From assembly GCA_036502625.1 (NCBI GenBank), contig DASXYG010000059.1, positions 13,360 through 77,359 on the forward strand: a DNA stretch of 64,000 bases. Direction: 5' to 3'. Below the pieces are notes generated by a model that made no database searches, was not told the origin of the DNA, and was given only the letters and a program-made list of their open reading frames with translations. Shown piece after piece: positions 42,872 through 51,143 of this stretch; position 1 is the stretch's first letter, and every line of letters starts with the position of its first letter. This DNA is from DASXYG01 sp036502625. Lineage in GTDB: Bacteria; Actinomycetota; Actinomycetes; Streptosporangiales; Streptosporangiaceae. Position numbers and translations under genes: made by a program.

Positions 42872-43903
42872 TCAGGACCGGCAGGGGTCGGTGCCGGGGC
42901 GGCCGGGACGCGCGATGTGCCGCCGGTCGAGGATGCGTTCGAGCAGCGTCGGCCACGCGGCCATCAGCCCGTCGGCGCAGGCGTCGATGAGCTGGTTGTA
43001 CGTCGCGGCGTTCTCCGGCGCGGTGCCGCTGAACCAGACGTGCACCGCGTAGCCGTCGGCGTGCGCGCGGGCGATGAACGCCTTCGTGGCCACATCGACG
43101 CCGTCGAAGCGCACGGGGACCTGGAGGGCCACGGTGCCGTCGATCGGCCGGACGCCCGTGAGGACGTACGCCGTGACGCCGTTCAGGCCCGGCGCCAGCG
43201 GTATGCGCGGGGCCAGCCGGTGGAACTCGGCCACCGCCTGGTCGTTGAACGACGTGACGATGACGTCGGTACGGCCGGCGCGGTTCAGCAGCGCCGCGAG
43301 CAGCCGCGCGTTGTGCAGGAACGACGCGGTGTCGGCGTCGGTGGTGCCCTTGATCTCGATGTTGACCGGCACGTGCCGGAACGTCCGCAGCACCTCGCTG
43401 AGCGAGGGGATCGCGAAGTCGTCGGCCCGGTAGCCGCGCGGCGGCCGCCGCTGGCGGGTGCGGATGCCGCGCAGCGGATACGACGACGGCGGCAGGCCCG
43501 GCACGGCGCTGCGGCCCGGCACGAAGTAGTACGCCGCGTCCAGCGCGTGCACCTGCCGGTACGTGTGGTCGCGTACGAGCCCGGCGCCGTCGGTGGTGGG
43601 GTCGAGCGTCGCGTTGTGCATGACCACGAGCCGGTCGTCGGCGGTCGACTGCACGTCGAGCTCGATCATGTCGGCGCCATGGCGTACGGCGCGCTTGAAC
43701 GCGTACATGGTGTCGCCGGGCGCCTCGTTCTCACCGCCCGCGTGCGCCATGTTCAGGAACCGGCGGTGGAGCCAGGGATTCGCGCCGCCCGGCGGGTGCT
43801 CGCCCGTACGCGAAACGGGTGCGGCCGCCGCGACGCCCGGGACGGCGATGATCACGGCCGATAACAGCGCGGCGAGTGCCGCCGCGCGGGCAGGAAGGCG
43901 CAT
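42872..43903 (-). CDS. secreted glycerophosphodiester phosphodiesterase (GDPD)
   Basis: 343 residues from ATG 43903 (MRLPARAAALAALLSAV), which gives a clear signal peptide ending near VAAAAP. GDPD motifs are AHAGGENEAPGDT, IELDVQSTADDRLVVMHN (the catalytic His and metal Glu/Asp) and INIEIKGT-type VNIEIKG. It hydrolyses glycerophosphodiesters to glycerol-3-phosphate and alcohol outside the cell, or cell-wall teichoic acid links. An in-frame start at 43942 would place charged residues before the signal and is less likely. Confidence 0.92.
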   Translation of the reverse strand: MRLPARAAALAALLSAVIIAVPGVAAAAPVSRTGEHPPGGANPWLHRRFLNMAHAGGENEAPGDTMYAFKRAVRHGADMIELDVQSTADDRLVVMHNATLDPTTDGAGLVRDHTYRQVHALDAAYYFVPGRSAVPGLPPSSYPLRGIRTRQRRPPRGYRADDFAIPSLSEVLRTFRHVPVNIEIKGTTDADTASFLHNARLLAALLNRAGRTDVIVTSFNDQAVAEFHRLAPRIPLAPGLNGVTAYVLTGVRPIDGTVALQVPVRFDGVDVATKAFIARAHADGYAVHVWFSGTAPENAATYNQLIDACADGLMAAWPTLLERILDRRHIARPGRPGTDPCRS

Positions 43904-43952
43904 CACGGCCAGGAGCCTAACCCCGGCCACCGACAAGGTCACCCGCCCGAGG

Positions 43953-44423
43953 TCACGGGGTGATCGTGGAGGGCGTGTCGCCGGACTCGGCCGGTATGGC
44001 GGGGAACGTGCCGGTGTCGCGCGACGGGTCGCGGGCCAGCTCCGGGGGGATCGGCAGCAGCGGGTTCGTCACGCTGGCCACCACGTCTCGGGCCAGCTCC
44101 TGCACCTTCCTGCCCCGGGCGCGCGCCGCCTGCCTGATGCGGTCGAAGGCGTGGCGCGGGCTGACCCGCTGCCGCTCCGCCAGCACGCCGATCGCCTGCT
44201 CGACGATCACCCGCGCCTCAAGGGCGTGTTCGAGCTGCGCGACCGTCACGCGCAGCCGCTGCGCCTCCGTGGCGTGCTGCGGGGTGCGCGGCGGGCGCGG
44301 GTCGCCGCCCACGTCCGCCGCGAGAAGATCGGCGAACACCATCGCGCTCGTCAGATCGGGAAGCTCGTCGCCCCCGACGCGCCAGCCGCCGGGGGTACGC
44401 CGTATCACCAGGTCGTCAGTCAC
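43953..44423 (-). CDS. ANTAR-domain protein
   Basis: 156 residues. The ANTAR RNA-binding domain (about 70-125) is visible as LEHALEARVIVEQAIGVLAERQRVSPRHAFDRIRQAARARG. There is no receiver or GAF domain before it, only a short N-terminal segment. ANTAR proteins bind paired hexaloop stems in nascent RNA to prevent termination. The start lies 22 bases downstream of the mycoredoxin stop on the same strand. The target RNA is not evident in the window. Confidence 0.88.
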   Translation of the reverse strand: MTDDLVIRRTPGGWRVGGDELPDLTSAMVFADLLAADVGGDPRPPRTPQHATEAQRLRVTVAQLEHALEARVIVEQAIGVLAERQRVSPRHAFDRIRQAARARGRKVQELARDVVASVTNPLLPIPPELARDPSRDTGTFPAIPAESGDTPSTITP

Positions 44424-44445
44424 CGAATCCGTTTCACCGGGTCGT

Positions 44446-44721
44446 TCACTCGGCCGCGCCGACCGCCATGGCCTCCTTGACCTGGCGTACGGACGGGTTG
44501 GTCATCACGGTGCGCCCGCCGGGCGCGTCCACCACGACGGTCGGGACCGTCTGGTTGCCGCCGTTCACCCCCATGACGTACTCCGCGGCCGAGGGGTCCT
44601 TCTCGATGTCGATCTCCGTCATCTCGATGCCCTCGCGCGCGAGCTGGCGCTTGAGGTTCCTGCAATAGCCGCACCACGGAGTCGTGTACATCGTGAGCTG
44701 CGCCGTCGCGGTCGTCGCCAT
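44446..44721 (-). CDS. mrx1: mycoredoxin (glutaredoxin-like)
   Basis: 91 residues, a complete thioredoxin-fold glutaredoxin: active site WCGYC near residue 16-20, cis-proline TVP, and C-terminal GG-type element replaced by PGG. In actinobacteria this protein reduces mixed disulfides with mycothiol. It has a strong Shine-Dalgarno (AAGGAGA). It is divergent from uvrD2, the same neighbourhood as Rv3198A/Rv3198c in M. tuberculosis. Confidence 0.92.
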   Translation of the reverse strand: MATTATAQLTMYTTPWCGYCRNLKRQLAREGIEMTEIDIEKDPSAAEYVMGVNGGNQTVPTVVVDAPGGRTVMTNPSVRQVKEAMAVGAAE

Positions 44722-44888
44722 GGCAGACGTGTCTCCTTACCAAGCCTCACTGATCGCCCCGTACCAGGGCCTCGCACGCATAACGTCCCGCCACGCCCGT
44801 ACCTTCCCCACCGCGCCCGTTCTGTCACCGGCACCTGGGAGACTCGTACGGCCCGACCGCCGAGCCGCGCCGCCCCAAGGAGATGGTG

Positions 44889-46988
44889 ATGGAACCCGAT
44901 GCCGTCCTCGCCGGTCTCGACCCGGAGCAGCGCGCCGCCGCCGAGGCGGTGCGCGGCCCGGTGTGCATCCTGGCCGGGGCCGGAACGGGAAAGACCCGCG
45001 CGATCACGCACCGTATCGCGTACGCGACGCTCAGCGGTGTCACCAAGCCGCAGGGCGTCCTCGCCGTCACGTTCACCACCCGCGCCGCCGGCGAGCTGCG
45101 CACCCGCCTCCGCGAGCTCGGCGCCCCCGGCGTCCAGGCGCGTACGTTCCACGCCGCCGCGCTCCGCCAGCTCAGCTACTTCTGGCCGCGCGTCGTCGGC
45201 GGCGGCCCGCCCCAGGTGATCGACAGCAAGGTCGCCCTGGTCGCCGAGGCCGCCCGCGGCGCCGGCCACGCGCTCGGCCGCCCCGAGCTGCGCGACCTCG
45301 CCGGCGAGATCGAGTGGTCGAAGGTCACCCAGACCCGCCCGTCCGACTACGCCGCCGCCGTCGAGAAGGCCCGCCGCACCCCGCCCATGCCGGCGTCCGA
45401 CGTCGCGGCCATCTACGCCGCGTACGAAGAGCTCCGCCGCGACCGCAACCTGCTCGACTTCGAGTCCATGCTCGAGCTGACCGCCGCCATGATCATCGAG
45501 CACCGCGACGTGGCGGCCGCCGTCCGCGACCAGTACCGCTACTTCGTCGTCGACGAGTTCCAGGACGTCAACCCGCTCCAGAAGCTGCTGCTCGACGCCT
45601 GGCTCGGCGACCGCGACGACCTCTGCGTGGTCGGCGACCCGAACCAGACGATCTACTCCTTCACCGGCGCCACCCCGCAGTACCTCGTCAACTTCCCGGT
45701 GGAACACGCCGCGGCCACGGTCGTCCGCCTCGTCCGCGACTACCGCTCGACCCCCCAGGTCGTCGCCCTCGCCAACGGCCTCGTCGCGGGCACGTCCGCC
45801 TCTCGCCGCCGCGACCACCTCGACCTCGTCGCGCAGCGCCCCGCCGGCCCCGCCCCGGCCTTCACCGAGCACGACGACGAGCCCGCCGAGGCCGACGCCG
45901 TCGCGAAACGCGCCCGCGAGCTGATCGACGACGGCGTGCCCGCCCGCGAGATCGCCGTCCTGTTCCGTACGAACGGCCAGTCCGAGGCGTATGAACAGTC
46001 CTTCGCCGACGCCGGCGTGCCGTACGTCGTACGCGGCGGCGAGCGGTTCTTCGACCGTCCCGAGGTGCGCCAGGCGACGACCCTGCTGCGCGGCGCCGCG
46101 AAGACCGCCGCCACCGATTCGCCGCTGGTCACCGAGGTGCGCGCGATCCTCAGCGGGCTCGGCCTCACCGACACCGCGCCGGAGGGCCGCGGCGCCGCGC
46201 GCGACCGCTGGGAGTCCCTGGCCGCGCTCAGCCAGCTCGCCGAGGACGTCGCCGCCGACGAACCCGGCGCCACCGTCGGCGACTTCGTCGACGAGCTCGA
46301 CGCCCGCGCCTCCGCGCAGCACGCACCGCCCCTCGAAGGCGTCACGCTCGCGTCGCTGCACGCCGCGAAGGGCCTCGAATGGGACGCCGTGTTCCTCGTC
46401 GGCCTCGTCGAGGGCATGATGCCGATCGTCTACGCCGAGACGCCCGAGCAGATCGAGGAGGAGCGGCGGCTGCTCTACGTCGGCGTCACCCGCGCCCGCG
46501 AGCGGCTCTCGCTGTCCTGGGCGCTGGCCCGCAGCCCCGGCGGCCGCCGCGGCCGGCGCCGCTCGCGCTTCCTCGACGGCCTCACCTCACGCGGCGGCGC
46601 CTCCACCGCGGCGGGCACGCCCGCGCCGTCACGTCCGCGTCCGCAGGTCGCCGGCCCGCAGCCGTGCCGGGTGTGCGGCAAGCCGATCATGTCGGCGGTG
46701 GAGCGCAAGCTCGGCCGCTGCTCCGGCTGCCCCGCCGAGCTCGACGAAGCGCTGTTCGACCGCCTGAAGGCGTGGCGGCTTGAGGTGTCCCAGGCGCAGA
46801 GCGTGCCCGCGTACGTCATCTTCACCGACGCCACGCTCCAGGCCATCGCCGAGGCGTCGCCGTCCGCCGAACCGGAGCTACGTAGGATCCCCGGTGTGGG
46901 CGGCGTCAAGATCCGCCGGTTCGGCTCCGCCGTGCTGGCGCTCTGCCGAGGGGAAGACCCGCCGCCGTCGCCGGGGGAGGAACCGTGA
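44889..46988 (+). CDS. uvrD2: ATP-dependent DNA helicase UvrD2
   Basis: 699 residues from ATG 44889 (AAGGAG upstream). SF1A helicase motifs are Walker A GAGTGKTR (Lys35), VVDEFQDV, GDPNQTIYSF, LHAAKGLEWD and YVGVTRARE. A tetracysteine zinc segment (CRVC...CSGC, about 592-617) and a C-terminal HRDC domain follow. This order is specific to actinobacterial UvrD2, an essential helicase in mycobacteria. The stop overlaps the tesB start (GTGA). Confidence 0.96.
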   Translation: MEPDAVLAGLDPEQRAAAEAVRGPVCILAGAGTGKTRAITHRIAYATLSGVTKPQGVLAVTFTTRAAGELRTRLRELGAPGVQARTFHAAALRQLSYFWPRVVGGGPPQVIDSKVALVAEAARGAGHALGRPELRDLAGEIEWSKVTQTRPSDYAAAVEKARRTPPMPASDVAAIYAAYEELRRDRNLLDFESMLELTAAMIIEHRDVAAAVRDQYRYFVVDEFQDVNPLQKLLLDAWLGDRDDLCVVGDPNQTIYSFTGATPQYLVNFPVEHAAATVVRLVRDYRSTPQVVALANGLVAGTSASRRRDHLDLVAQRPAGPAPAFTEHDDEPAEADAVAKRARELIDDGVPAREIAVLFRTNGQSEAYEQSFADAGVPYVVRGGERFFDRPEVRQATTLLRGAAKTAATDSPLVTEVRAILSGLGLTDTAPEGRGAARDRWESLAALSQLAEDVAADEPGATVGDFVDELDARASAQHAPPLEGVTLASLHAAKGLEWDAVFLVGLVEGMMPIVYAETPEQIEEERRLLYVGVTRARERLSLSWALARSPGGRRGRRRSRFLDGLTSRGGASTAAGTPAPSRPRPQVAGPQPCRVCGKPIMSAVERKLGRCSGCPAELDEALFDRLKAWRLEVSQAQSVPAYVIFTDATLQAIAEASPSAEPELRRIPGVGGVKIRRFGSAVLALCRGEDPPPSPGEEP

Positions 46989-47869
46989 CCGAGCCGCAGC
47001 CCGACCCGATCGCCGAGGTCGTCGACCTTCTCGACCTCGAGCGCATCGAGGCCGACATCTTCCGCGGCCGCAGCCCCGACGACTGGCGCCAGCGCGTCTT
47101 CGGCGGCCAGGTCGCCGGCCAGGCGCTCGTCGCCGCGGGCCGTACGGTCCCGTCCGAGCGCCCCGTCCACTCGCTGCACGCCTACTTCATCCGCCCCGGC
47201 GACCCGCGCGTGCCGATCGTCTACCAGGTCGACCGGGTGCGCGACGGCCGCTCGTTCACCACCCGCCGCGTCTCCGCCGTGCAACACGGCAAGACGATCT
47301 TCACGCTGTCGGCGTCGTTCCACATCGCCGAGCCCGGCCCGGCCCACCACACGCCCATGCCGGACGTCCCCGCGCCGGAGACCCTCCCGACGTACGAGGA
47401 GCGGCTCACCGAGGCGTTCGGCAAGCCCGTCCACGACCTCTACCGCCCGGTCGACCTCCGGTTCGTCGGCCCGCTCAGCTTCGACGCCGCGAAGAACCCC
47501 GCGCTGGCCACCACCGACAACCTGGTGTGGCTGCGCGCGAACGGCAAGCTGTCCGACGACCCGCTGCTCCACGTCTGCCTGATGACGTACGCCTCCGACA
47601 TGACGCTGCTCGACTCCGTGCTCCTCGCGCACGGCCTGTCCTGGGAGAACGGCCAGGTCAGCGGCGCCAGCCTGGACCACGCCATGTGGTTCCACAAGCC
47701 GTTCCGCACCGACGAGTGGCTGCTCTACGCCCAGGAGAGCCCGGTCGCCGCCGGTGGCCGCGGCCTCGCGCGCGGTGAGGTCTTCACCGCCGACGGCGAC
47801 CTCGTCGTGTCGGTCGTCCAGGAAGGGCTCATCCGGGTCGCCGACGCCGCCGGCGACGGGTCCGCGTGA
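46985..47869 (+). CDS. tesB: acyl-CoA thioesterase II (TesB)
   Basis: 294 residues from GTG 46985, overlapping the uvrD2 stop. Double hotdog fold: N-terminal DDWRQRVFGGQVAGQALVAA and C-terminal SLDHAMWFHKPFRTDEW, with catalytic Asp, Ser/Thr and Gln expected at SLDH and later VVSVVQEG. It hydrolyses acyl-CoA esters to free acid and CoA. Coupled translation with uvrD2 is positional; no functional link is implied. Confidence 0.94.
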   Translation: MTEPQPDPIAEVVDLLDLERIEADIFRGRSPDDWRQRVFGGQVAGQALVAAGRTVPSERPVHSLHAYFIRPGDPRVPIVYQVDRVRDGRSFTTRRVSAVQHGKTIFTLSASFHIAEPGPAHHTPMPDVPAPETLPTYEERLTEAFGKPVHDLYRPVDLRFVGPLSFDAAKNPALATTDNLVWLRANGKLSDDPLLHVCLMTYASDMTLLDSVLLAHGLSWENGQVSGASLDHAMWFHKPFRTDEWLLYAQESPVAAGGRGLARGEVFTADGDLVVSVVQEGLIRVADAAGDGSA

Positions 47870-47896
47870 GCGACGAAAAAACCACGAAATCCCAGG

Positions 47897-47937
47897 TAGA
47901 AAAATAGTTGCCCTCTCCTGGGGGCGGGTCATACAGT
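47897..47937 (+). promoter_or_regulatory. whiB7 promoter with AT-rich WhiB7 box
   Basis: TAGAAAAATAG (47897-47907) is an AT-rich block directly before a -35-like TTGCCC (47908-47913). After an 18-base spacer a -10-like TACAGT (47932-47937) follows. WhiB7 binds the sigma factor and an AT-rich minor groove just upstream of -35 through its AT-hook, including at its own promoter. The arrangement fits autoregulation. Confidence 0.6.
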
Positions 47938-48017
47938 TCTGGAGTGCCTTTCGGGGCGCACAGGCCACACACCCCGGTGCTGACCGGTTCCGGGTGGAGA
48001 TGGAAGGAGGTGGCCTC

Positions 48018-48263
48018 GTGAAGAACATCAGTCTCGTCGAGACGCGAACCACGCCGGCTGCCTTCGCCGCTTCCGAAGTGCGTGCCTGCAAGCGCGATGC
48101 CATGGTCCCGAGCGCCCGTGTGCCGATGCCCAAGCGCATCGACCCGGCGTACGCACCGGTTTCGCGCGAGCGCGCCGATGGCAACCAGCACACGTTCATG
48201 ATCCAGGCCGGCGCCGCTGGTGCCGGTGCGTCGGGTCCGAGTCCCTGGGGGTGTCCGGTCTAA
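48018..48263 (+). CDS. whiB7 leader ORF (attenuation peptide)
   Basis: An 81-codon ORF from GTG 48018 with an exceptional Shine-Dalgarno (GGAGGTGG, 48006-48013), ending TAA at 48261-48263. The peptide has no known domain and ends SPWGCPV. It is followed at once by a terminator (48287-48316) and then by whiB7. Known whiB7 leaders carry such an upstream ORF: ribosome stalling by antibiotics changes the RNA fold and allows read-through. The role here is by position and architecture. Confidence 0.75.
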   Translation: MKNISLVETRTTPAAFAASEVRACKRDAMVPSARVPMPKRIDPAYAPVSRERADGNQHTFMIQAGAAGAGASGPSPWGCPV

Positions 48264-48286
48264 ACAGGCCGGAAGAGTCACCTCCA

Positions 48287-48316
48287 GGCCGCGGATCCGA
48301 AATCGGATCCGCGGCC
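48287..48316 (+). terminator. whiB7 attenuator terminator
   Basis: GGCCGCGGATCCGA (48287-48300) and its complement (48303-48316) form a near-perfect 14-bp stem followed by TTTG. It lies between the leader ORF stop and the whiB7 start. CACCTCC at 48279-48285, just ahead, is complementary to the leader Shine-Dalgarno GGAGGTG (48006-48012), giving a possible anti-SD/antiterminator pairing. Confidence 0.75.
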
Positions 48317-48376
48317 TTTGCCATTTCCAGGCGAACCAACGAAGACGCTGACCAGCCGGAATTTGGAGGATTGGGG

Positions 48377-48667
48377 GTGACACCGATGCCCATGACCATC
48401 ACTGGGCCACCCGTCTGCACCGCTTTGTGGGAGAGCGAGCTCGAGCTTCCGTGCCGCACCGACCCGGAACTCTTCTTCGCCGAGACACCAGCGGACGTCG
48501 AACAGGCCAAGGCCATGTGCGGCGACTGCCCCGCGCGGCTCGCCTGCCTCGCCGGAGCCAAAGAGCGCCAGGAACCGTGGGGAGTATGGGGCGGCGAACT
48601 GTTCGCCCGCGGCGTGGTCGTGCCGCGCAAGCGGCCACGCGGACGCCCGCGCAAGAACGCGGCCTGA
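48377..48667 (+). CDS. whiB7: WhiB7 redox/antibiotic-response transcription factor
   Basis: 96 residues from GTG 48377 (GGAGG at 48365-48369, seven bases upstream); ATG 48386 is an alternative. The Fe-S ligands are Cys26, Cys48, Cys51 and Cys57 (CxxCxxxxxC), followed by EPWGVWGGE and a C-terminal AT-hook RGRPRK, which distinguishes WhiB7 from other WhiB proteins. It activates intrinsic antibiotic-resistance genes with the primary sigma factor after translation stress. The leader supplies attenuation. Confidence 0.96.
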   Translation: MTPMPMTITGPPVCTALWESELELPCRTDPELFFAETPADVEQAKAMCGDCPARLACLAGAKERQEPWGVWGGELFARGVVVPRKRPRGRPRKNAA

Positions 48668-48734
48668 CCGGGCCCGATGCCCGACCAGCAGACCGAGCCC
48701 ACCCATCGACCCACCGACCGACAGGAGGCGCCAC

Positions 48735-48950
48735 ATGACCGACGCCCGCGGAACCCAGACGCACCGTACGACCGAACCGAGGAGCCGCACGCTCATGTTG
48801 ATCAACGAACAAATCGCGCGGGCCCGAATACAGGAACGGCTCGCCGAAGCGGAACAGGAACGCGTCGCCCGACGCCTCATCGCGATCCGCCGCGCCCACC
48901 GCCGGGTAGAGCGCGCGACCGCACGCCTGCGCCGCCTCAACACGCTCTGA
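48735..48950 (+). CDS. small coiled-coil hypothetical protein
   Basis: 71 residues from ATG 48735 (GGAGG six bases upstream). An internal ATG 48795 with GAGGAG is also plausible. After residue 20 the sequence is a continuous basic/acidic helix (NEQIARARIQERLAEAEQE and on), very likely a coiled coil. I recognise no family. It lies 67 bases after whiB7 and may share its transcript before the terminator at 48965. Confidence 0.65.
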   Translation: MTDARGTQTHRTTEPRSRTLMLINEQIARARIQERLAEAEQERVARRLIAIRRAHRRVERATARLRRLNTL

Positions 48951-48964
48951 CCGACCGCGTGAAA

Positions 48965-48995
48965 AACGCCCCGGGGCCACCGGCCCCGGGGCGTT
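48965..48995. terminator. bidirectional terminator
   Basis: AACGCCCCGGGGCC (48965-48978) pairs perfectly over 14 bp with 48982-48995, loop ACC. It has an A-run on the left and sits between the small coiled-coil gene (+) and the ABC1 kinase gene (-). Confidence 0.8.
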
Positions 48996-49011
48996 CCCGT
49001 ACCCGGAGACC

Positions 49012-50355
49012 TCAGCCGGACGCGGTCTCGTCCTCGTCGGCGAACCCCGGCAGCCACCGCACCATCTCGCCGCGGAACGGCGCCTCCGCCTCCAACTGGC
49101 ACAGCACACCCGTGCCCGCCAGCCACACCCGGTGGATCAGCATGTACGACGGCGGGACGTTCACCATGCGGCCGATGTTGGACGGCTTCAGATCGGTCAC
49201 CCGCGCCGCCTCGCGCCGCAGCCACTCCCGGCTGTAGCGGAACGTCGGGGTGCTGATCGGCTCCGTCATCGGCAGCATGTAGTCGATCAGCGACTGCGGA
49301 TCGACCTCCACGCCCTCGCGCAGGAAGTTCTCCGCGCGCAGCCCCTTCTCGACCGTCTCCGCGTCGCCGCTCAGCGTGATCCGCAGCAGCCGGCCCAGCG
49401 ACGGCGGCAGCCCGTCCGGCAGGTGGTCCGTCGCGCCGAAGTCCATGACGCCGAGCCGCCCGTCATCCAGCAGCCGGAAGTTCCCCGGATGCGGGTCGGC
49501 GTGCAGCAGCCCGGCGCGCTCCGGACCGGAGAACAGGAACCGGGTGAACAGCAGCCCCGCGCGGTTGCGCTGCTCGGCCGTGCCCGACGCGATGATCTTC
49601 GACAGCGGTGTGCCGTCCATCCACTCGCTGACCAGCACGCCCTCGGACGTCGCGATCACCGGCGGCACGTAGATGTCCGGGTCGCCGGCGTACGCGTCGG
49701 CGAACGCCTGCTGCGACTCCGCCTCCAGGGCGTAGTCGAGCTCCTCGGTGACCCGCTCCTTCAGCTCCGCGATCAGCGGCTTGACGTCCAGCCCCGGCAT
49801 CAGCACCGCGAACAGCCTGCCGATGCGGGCGAGCTGCGTGAAGTCGCTCATCAGCGCCCGCCCCGCCCCGGGGTACTGCACCTTCACCGCGACCGTACGG
49901 CCGTCGTGCCAGACGCCGCGGTGCACCTGCCCGATGGACGCGGCCGCGGCCGGCTTGTCGTCGAACTCGGTGAAGCTGGCGCGCCAGTCGGCGCCGAGTG
50001 ACTCCGCCAGCGCGGCGTGCACGACACGGGCGGGCAGCGGCGGCGCGGCCTCCTGCAGGCGGGTGAGCGTGGCGCGGTACGGCGCGGCCAGCTCCGGCGG
50101 CAGCGCCGCCTCGAAGATCGACAGCCCCTGGCCGAGCTTCATCGCCCCGCCCTTGAGCTCGCCGAGGACCTTGAAGATCTGCGTGGCCGTACGCTGCTGG
50201 ATTTCCGAGGCGACCAGTTCCGCCGGCCGGCCGCCGAGCCGTTTCCCGATGCCGAGGGCGGTCCGTCCGGCGTAGCCGATCGGCAGGGCCGCGAGCTTCG
50301 CGGTGCGCGTCACGGCGCGACGGGGCAGGTCGCTGGCGCCATCATTGTCCGGCAT
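49012..50355 (-). CDS. ABC1/UbiB-family atypical kinase
   Basis: 447 residues from ATG 50355 (a TTG at 50376 is possible). UbiB-family motifs are GGAMKLGQGLS (KxGQ), AAAASIGQVHRG (Ala-rich loop in place of the Gly-rich loop), VAVKVQYPG, LHADPHPGNF and MDFGA (DFG-like). These proteins bind ATP and act in quinone or lipid metabolism. The orthologue in M. tuberculosis (Rv3197) also lies next to whiB7. No membrane helix is obvious. A 10-11-bp hairpin at 50398-50421 precedes it. Confidence 0.93.
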   Translation of the reverse strand: MPDNDGASDLPRRAVTRTAKLAALPIGYAGRTALGIGKRLGGRPAELVASEIQQRTATQIFKVLGELKGGAMKLGQGLSIFEAALPPELAAPYRATLTRLQEAAPPLPARVVHAALAESLGADWRASFTEFDDKPAAAASIGQVHRGVWHDGRTVAVKVQYPGAGRALMSDFTQLARIGRLFAVLMPGLDVKPLIAELKERVTEELDYALEAESQQAFADAYAGDPDIYVPPVIATSEGVLVSEWMDGTPLSKIIASGTAEQRNRAGLLFTRFLFSGPERAGLLHADPHPGNFRLLDDGRLGVMDFGATDHLPDGLPPSLGRLLRITLSGDAETVEKGLRAENFLREGVEVDPQSLIDYMLPMTEPISTPTFRYSREWLRREAARVTDLKPSNIGRMVNVPPSYMLIHRVWLAGTGVLCQLEAEAPFRGEMVRWLPGFADEDETASG

Positions 50356-50397
50356 AAGTACTCGTTTACTCCACAAAACGGCTCGGGTCCACCGGCC

Positions 50398-50421
50398 GAT
50401 CGCCCGCCGAGGCGGGCGATC
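50398..50421. other. 11-bp perfect hairpin in divergent promoter region
   Basis: GATCGCCCGCC (50398-50408) and its complement (50411-50421) are separated by GA. It lies between the ABC1 kinase start and the divergent metallopeptidase. It may be part of the kinase 5' UTR or a protein site. No T-run, so not a terminator. Confidence 0.5.
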
Positions 50422-50607
50422 TGGAACGACGATAGACCAGTGTGTGGGGAATCACAGTGGCCACCCCCGGGTTCGGCGCGTTCCGCGCGCGCACAGGGGA
50501 TGAGCGCGGATCGCCCACGACCGATCGTGGCCAATTCCAGGCTATCTACCTGCGGCGACGACGAGCACCCCCTGTGGGGACCCGGTACGTTCGGCTACCG
50601 TGCGAGT

Positions 50608-51120
50608 GTGCCCCCCAAGCAGGACATCGAGGTTCGGAGGAGTTCCCGCCGGAGGCGTACCGTATCCGCCTACCGCGACGGGGACAAAACCGTCGTACTC
50701 ATGCCCGCGCGCTTCTCACCCGAGGAAGAGGAGCAGTGGGTGACGCGCATGCTGGAGCGCCTGGCAGCCCGCGACCAGCGGCGCCGCCCCGGAGACGCGG
50801 AGCTGAAGCACCGCGCGCGTGAACTGTCCGCGCGCTATCTCGACGACCGGGCCGACCCCTCGAGCGTCAGATGGGTGAGCAACCAGAACAGCCGGTGGGG
50901 CTCCTGCACCCCCGCCGACGGCACGATCCGCCTGTCCCGCCGCCTGTTCGGCATGCCGGCCTGGGTCGTCGACTACGTCCTCGTCCACGAGCTCGCCCAC
51001 CTCATCGTCCCCGGCCACGGCCCGGACTTCTGGCAGCTCGTCGCCCGCTACCCCCGTACGGAACGCGCGCGCGGCTACCTGGAGGGCGTGGCCGCCGCGG
51101 CCCACCTCGACATCGAGTGA
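50608..51120 (+). CDS. YgjP/WLM-type zinc metallopeptidase (DUF45)
   Basis: 170 residues from GTG 50608. The conserved stretch SNQNSRWGSCTPADGTIRLS is followed by VHELAHLIVPGHG: HExxH with a third His, the YgjP-like (COG1451) metallopeptidase signature. Cytoplasmic, substrate unknown; relatives include SprT and WLM DNA-protein-crosslink proteases. Stop-to-start distance to the next gene is 23 bases. Confidence 0.92.
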   Translation: MPPKQDIEVRRSSRRRRTVSAYRDGDKTVVLMPARFSPEEEEQWVTRMLERLAARDQRRRPGDAELKHRARELSARYLDDRADPSSVRWVSNQNSRWGSCTPADGTIRLSRRLFGMPAWVVDYVLVHELAHLIVPGHGPDFWQLVARYPRTERARGYLEGVAAAAHLDIE

Positions 51121-51143
51121 CCGCGGGCGCGTACGGTGCGGGC

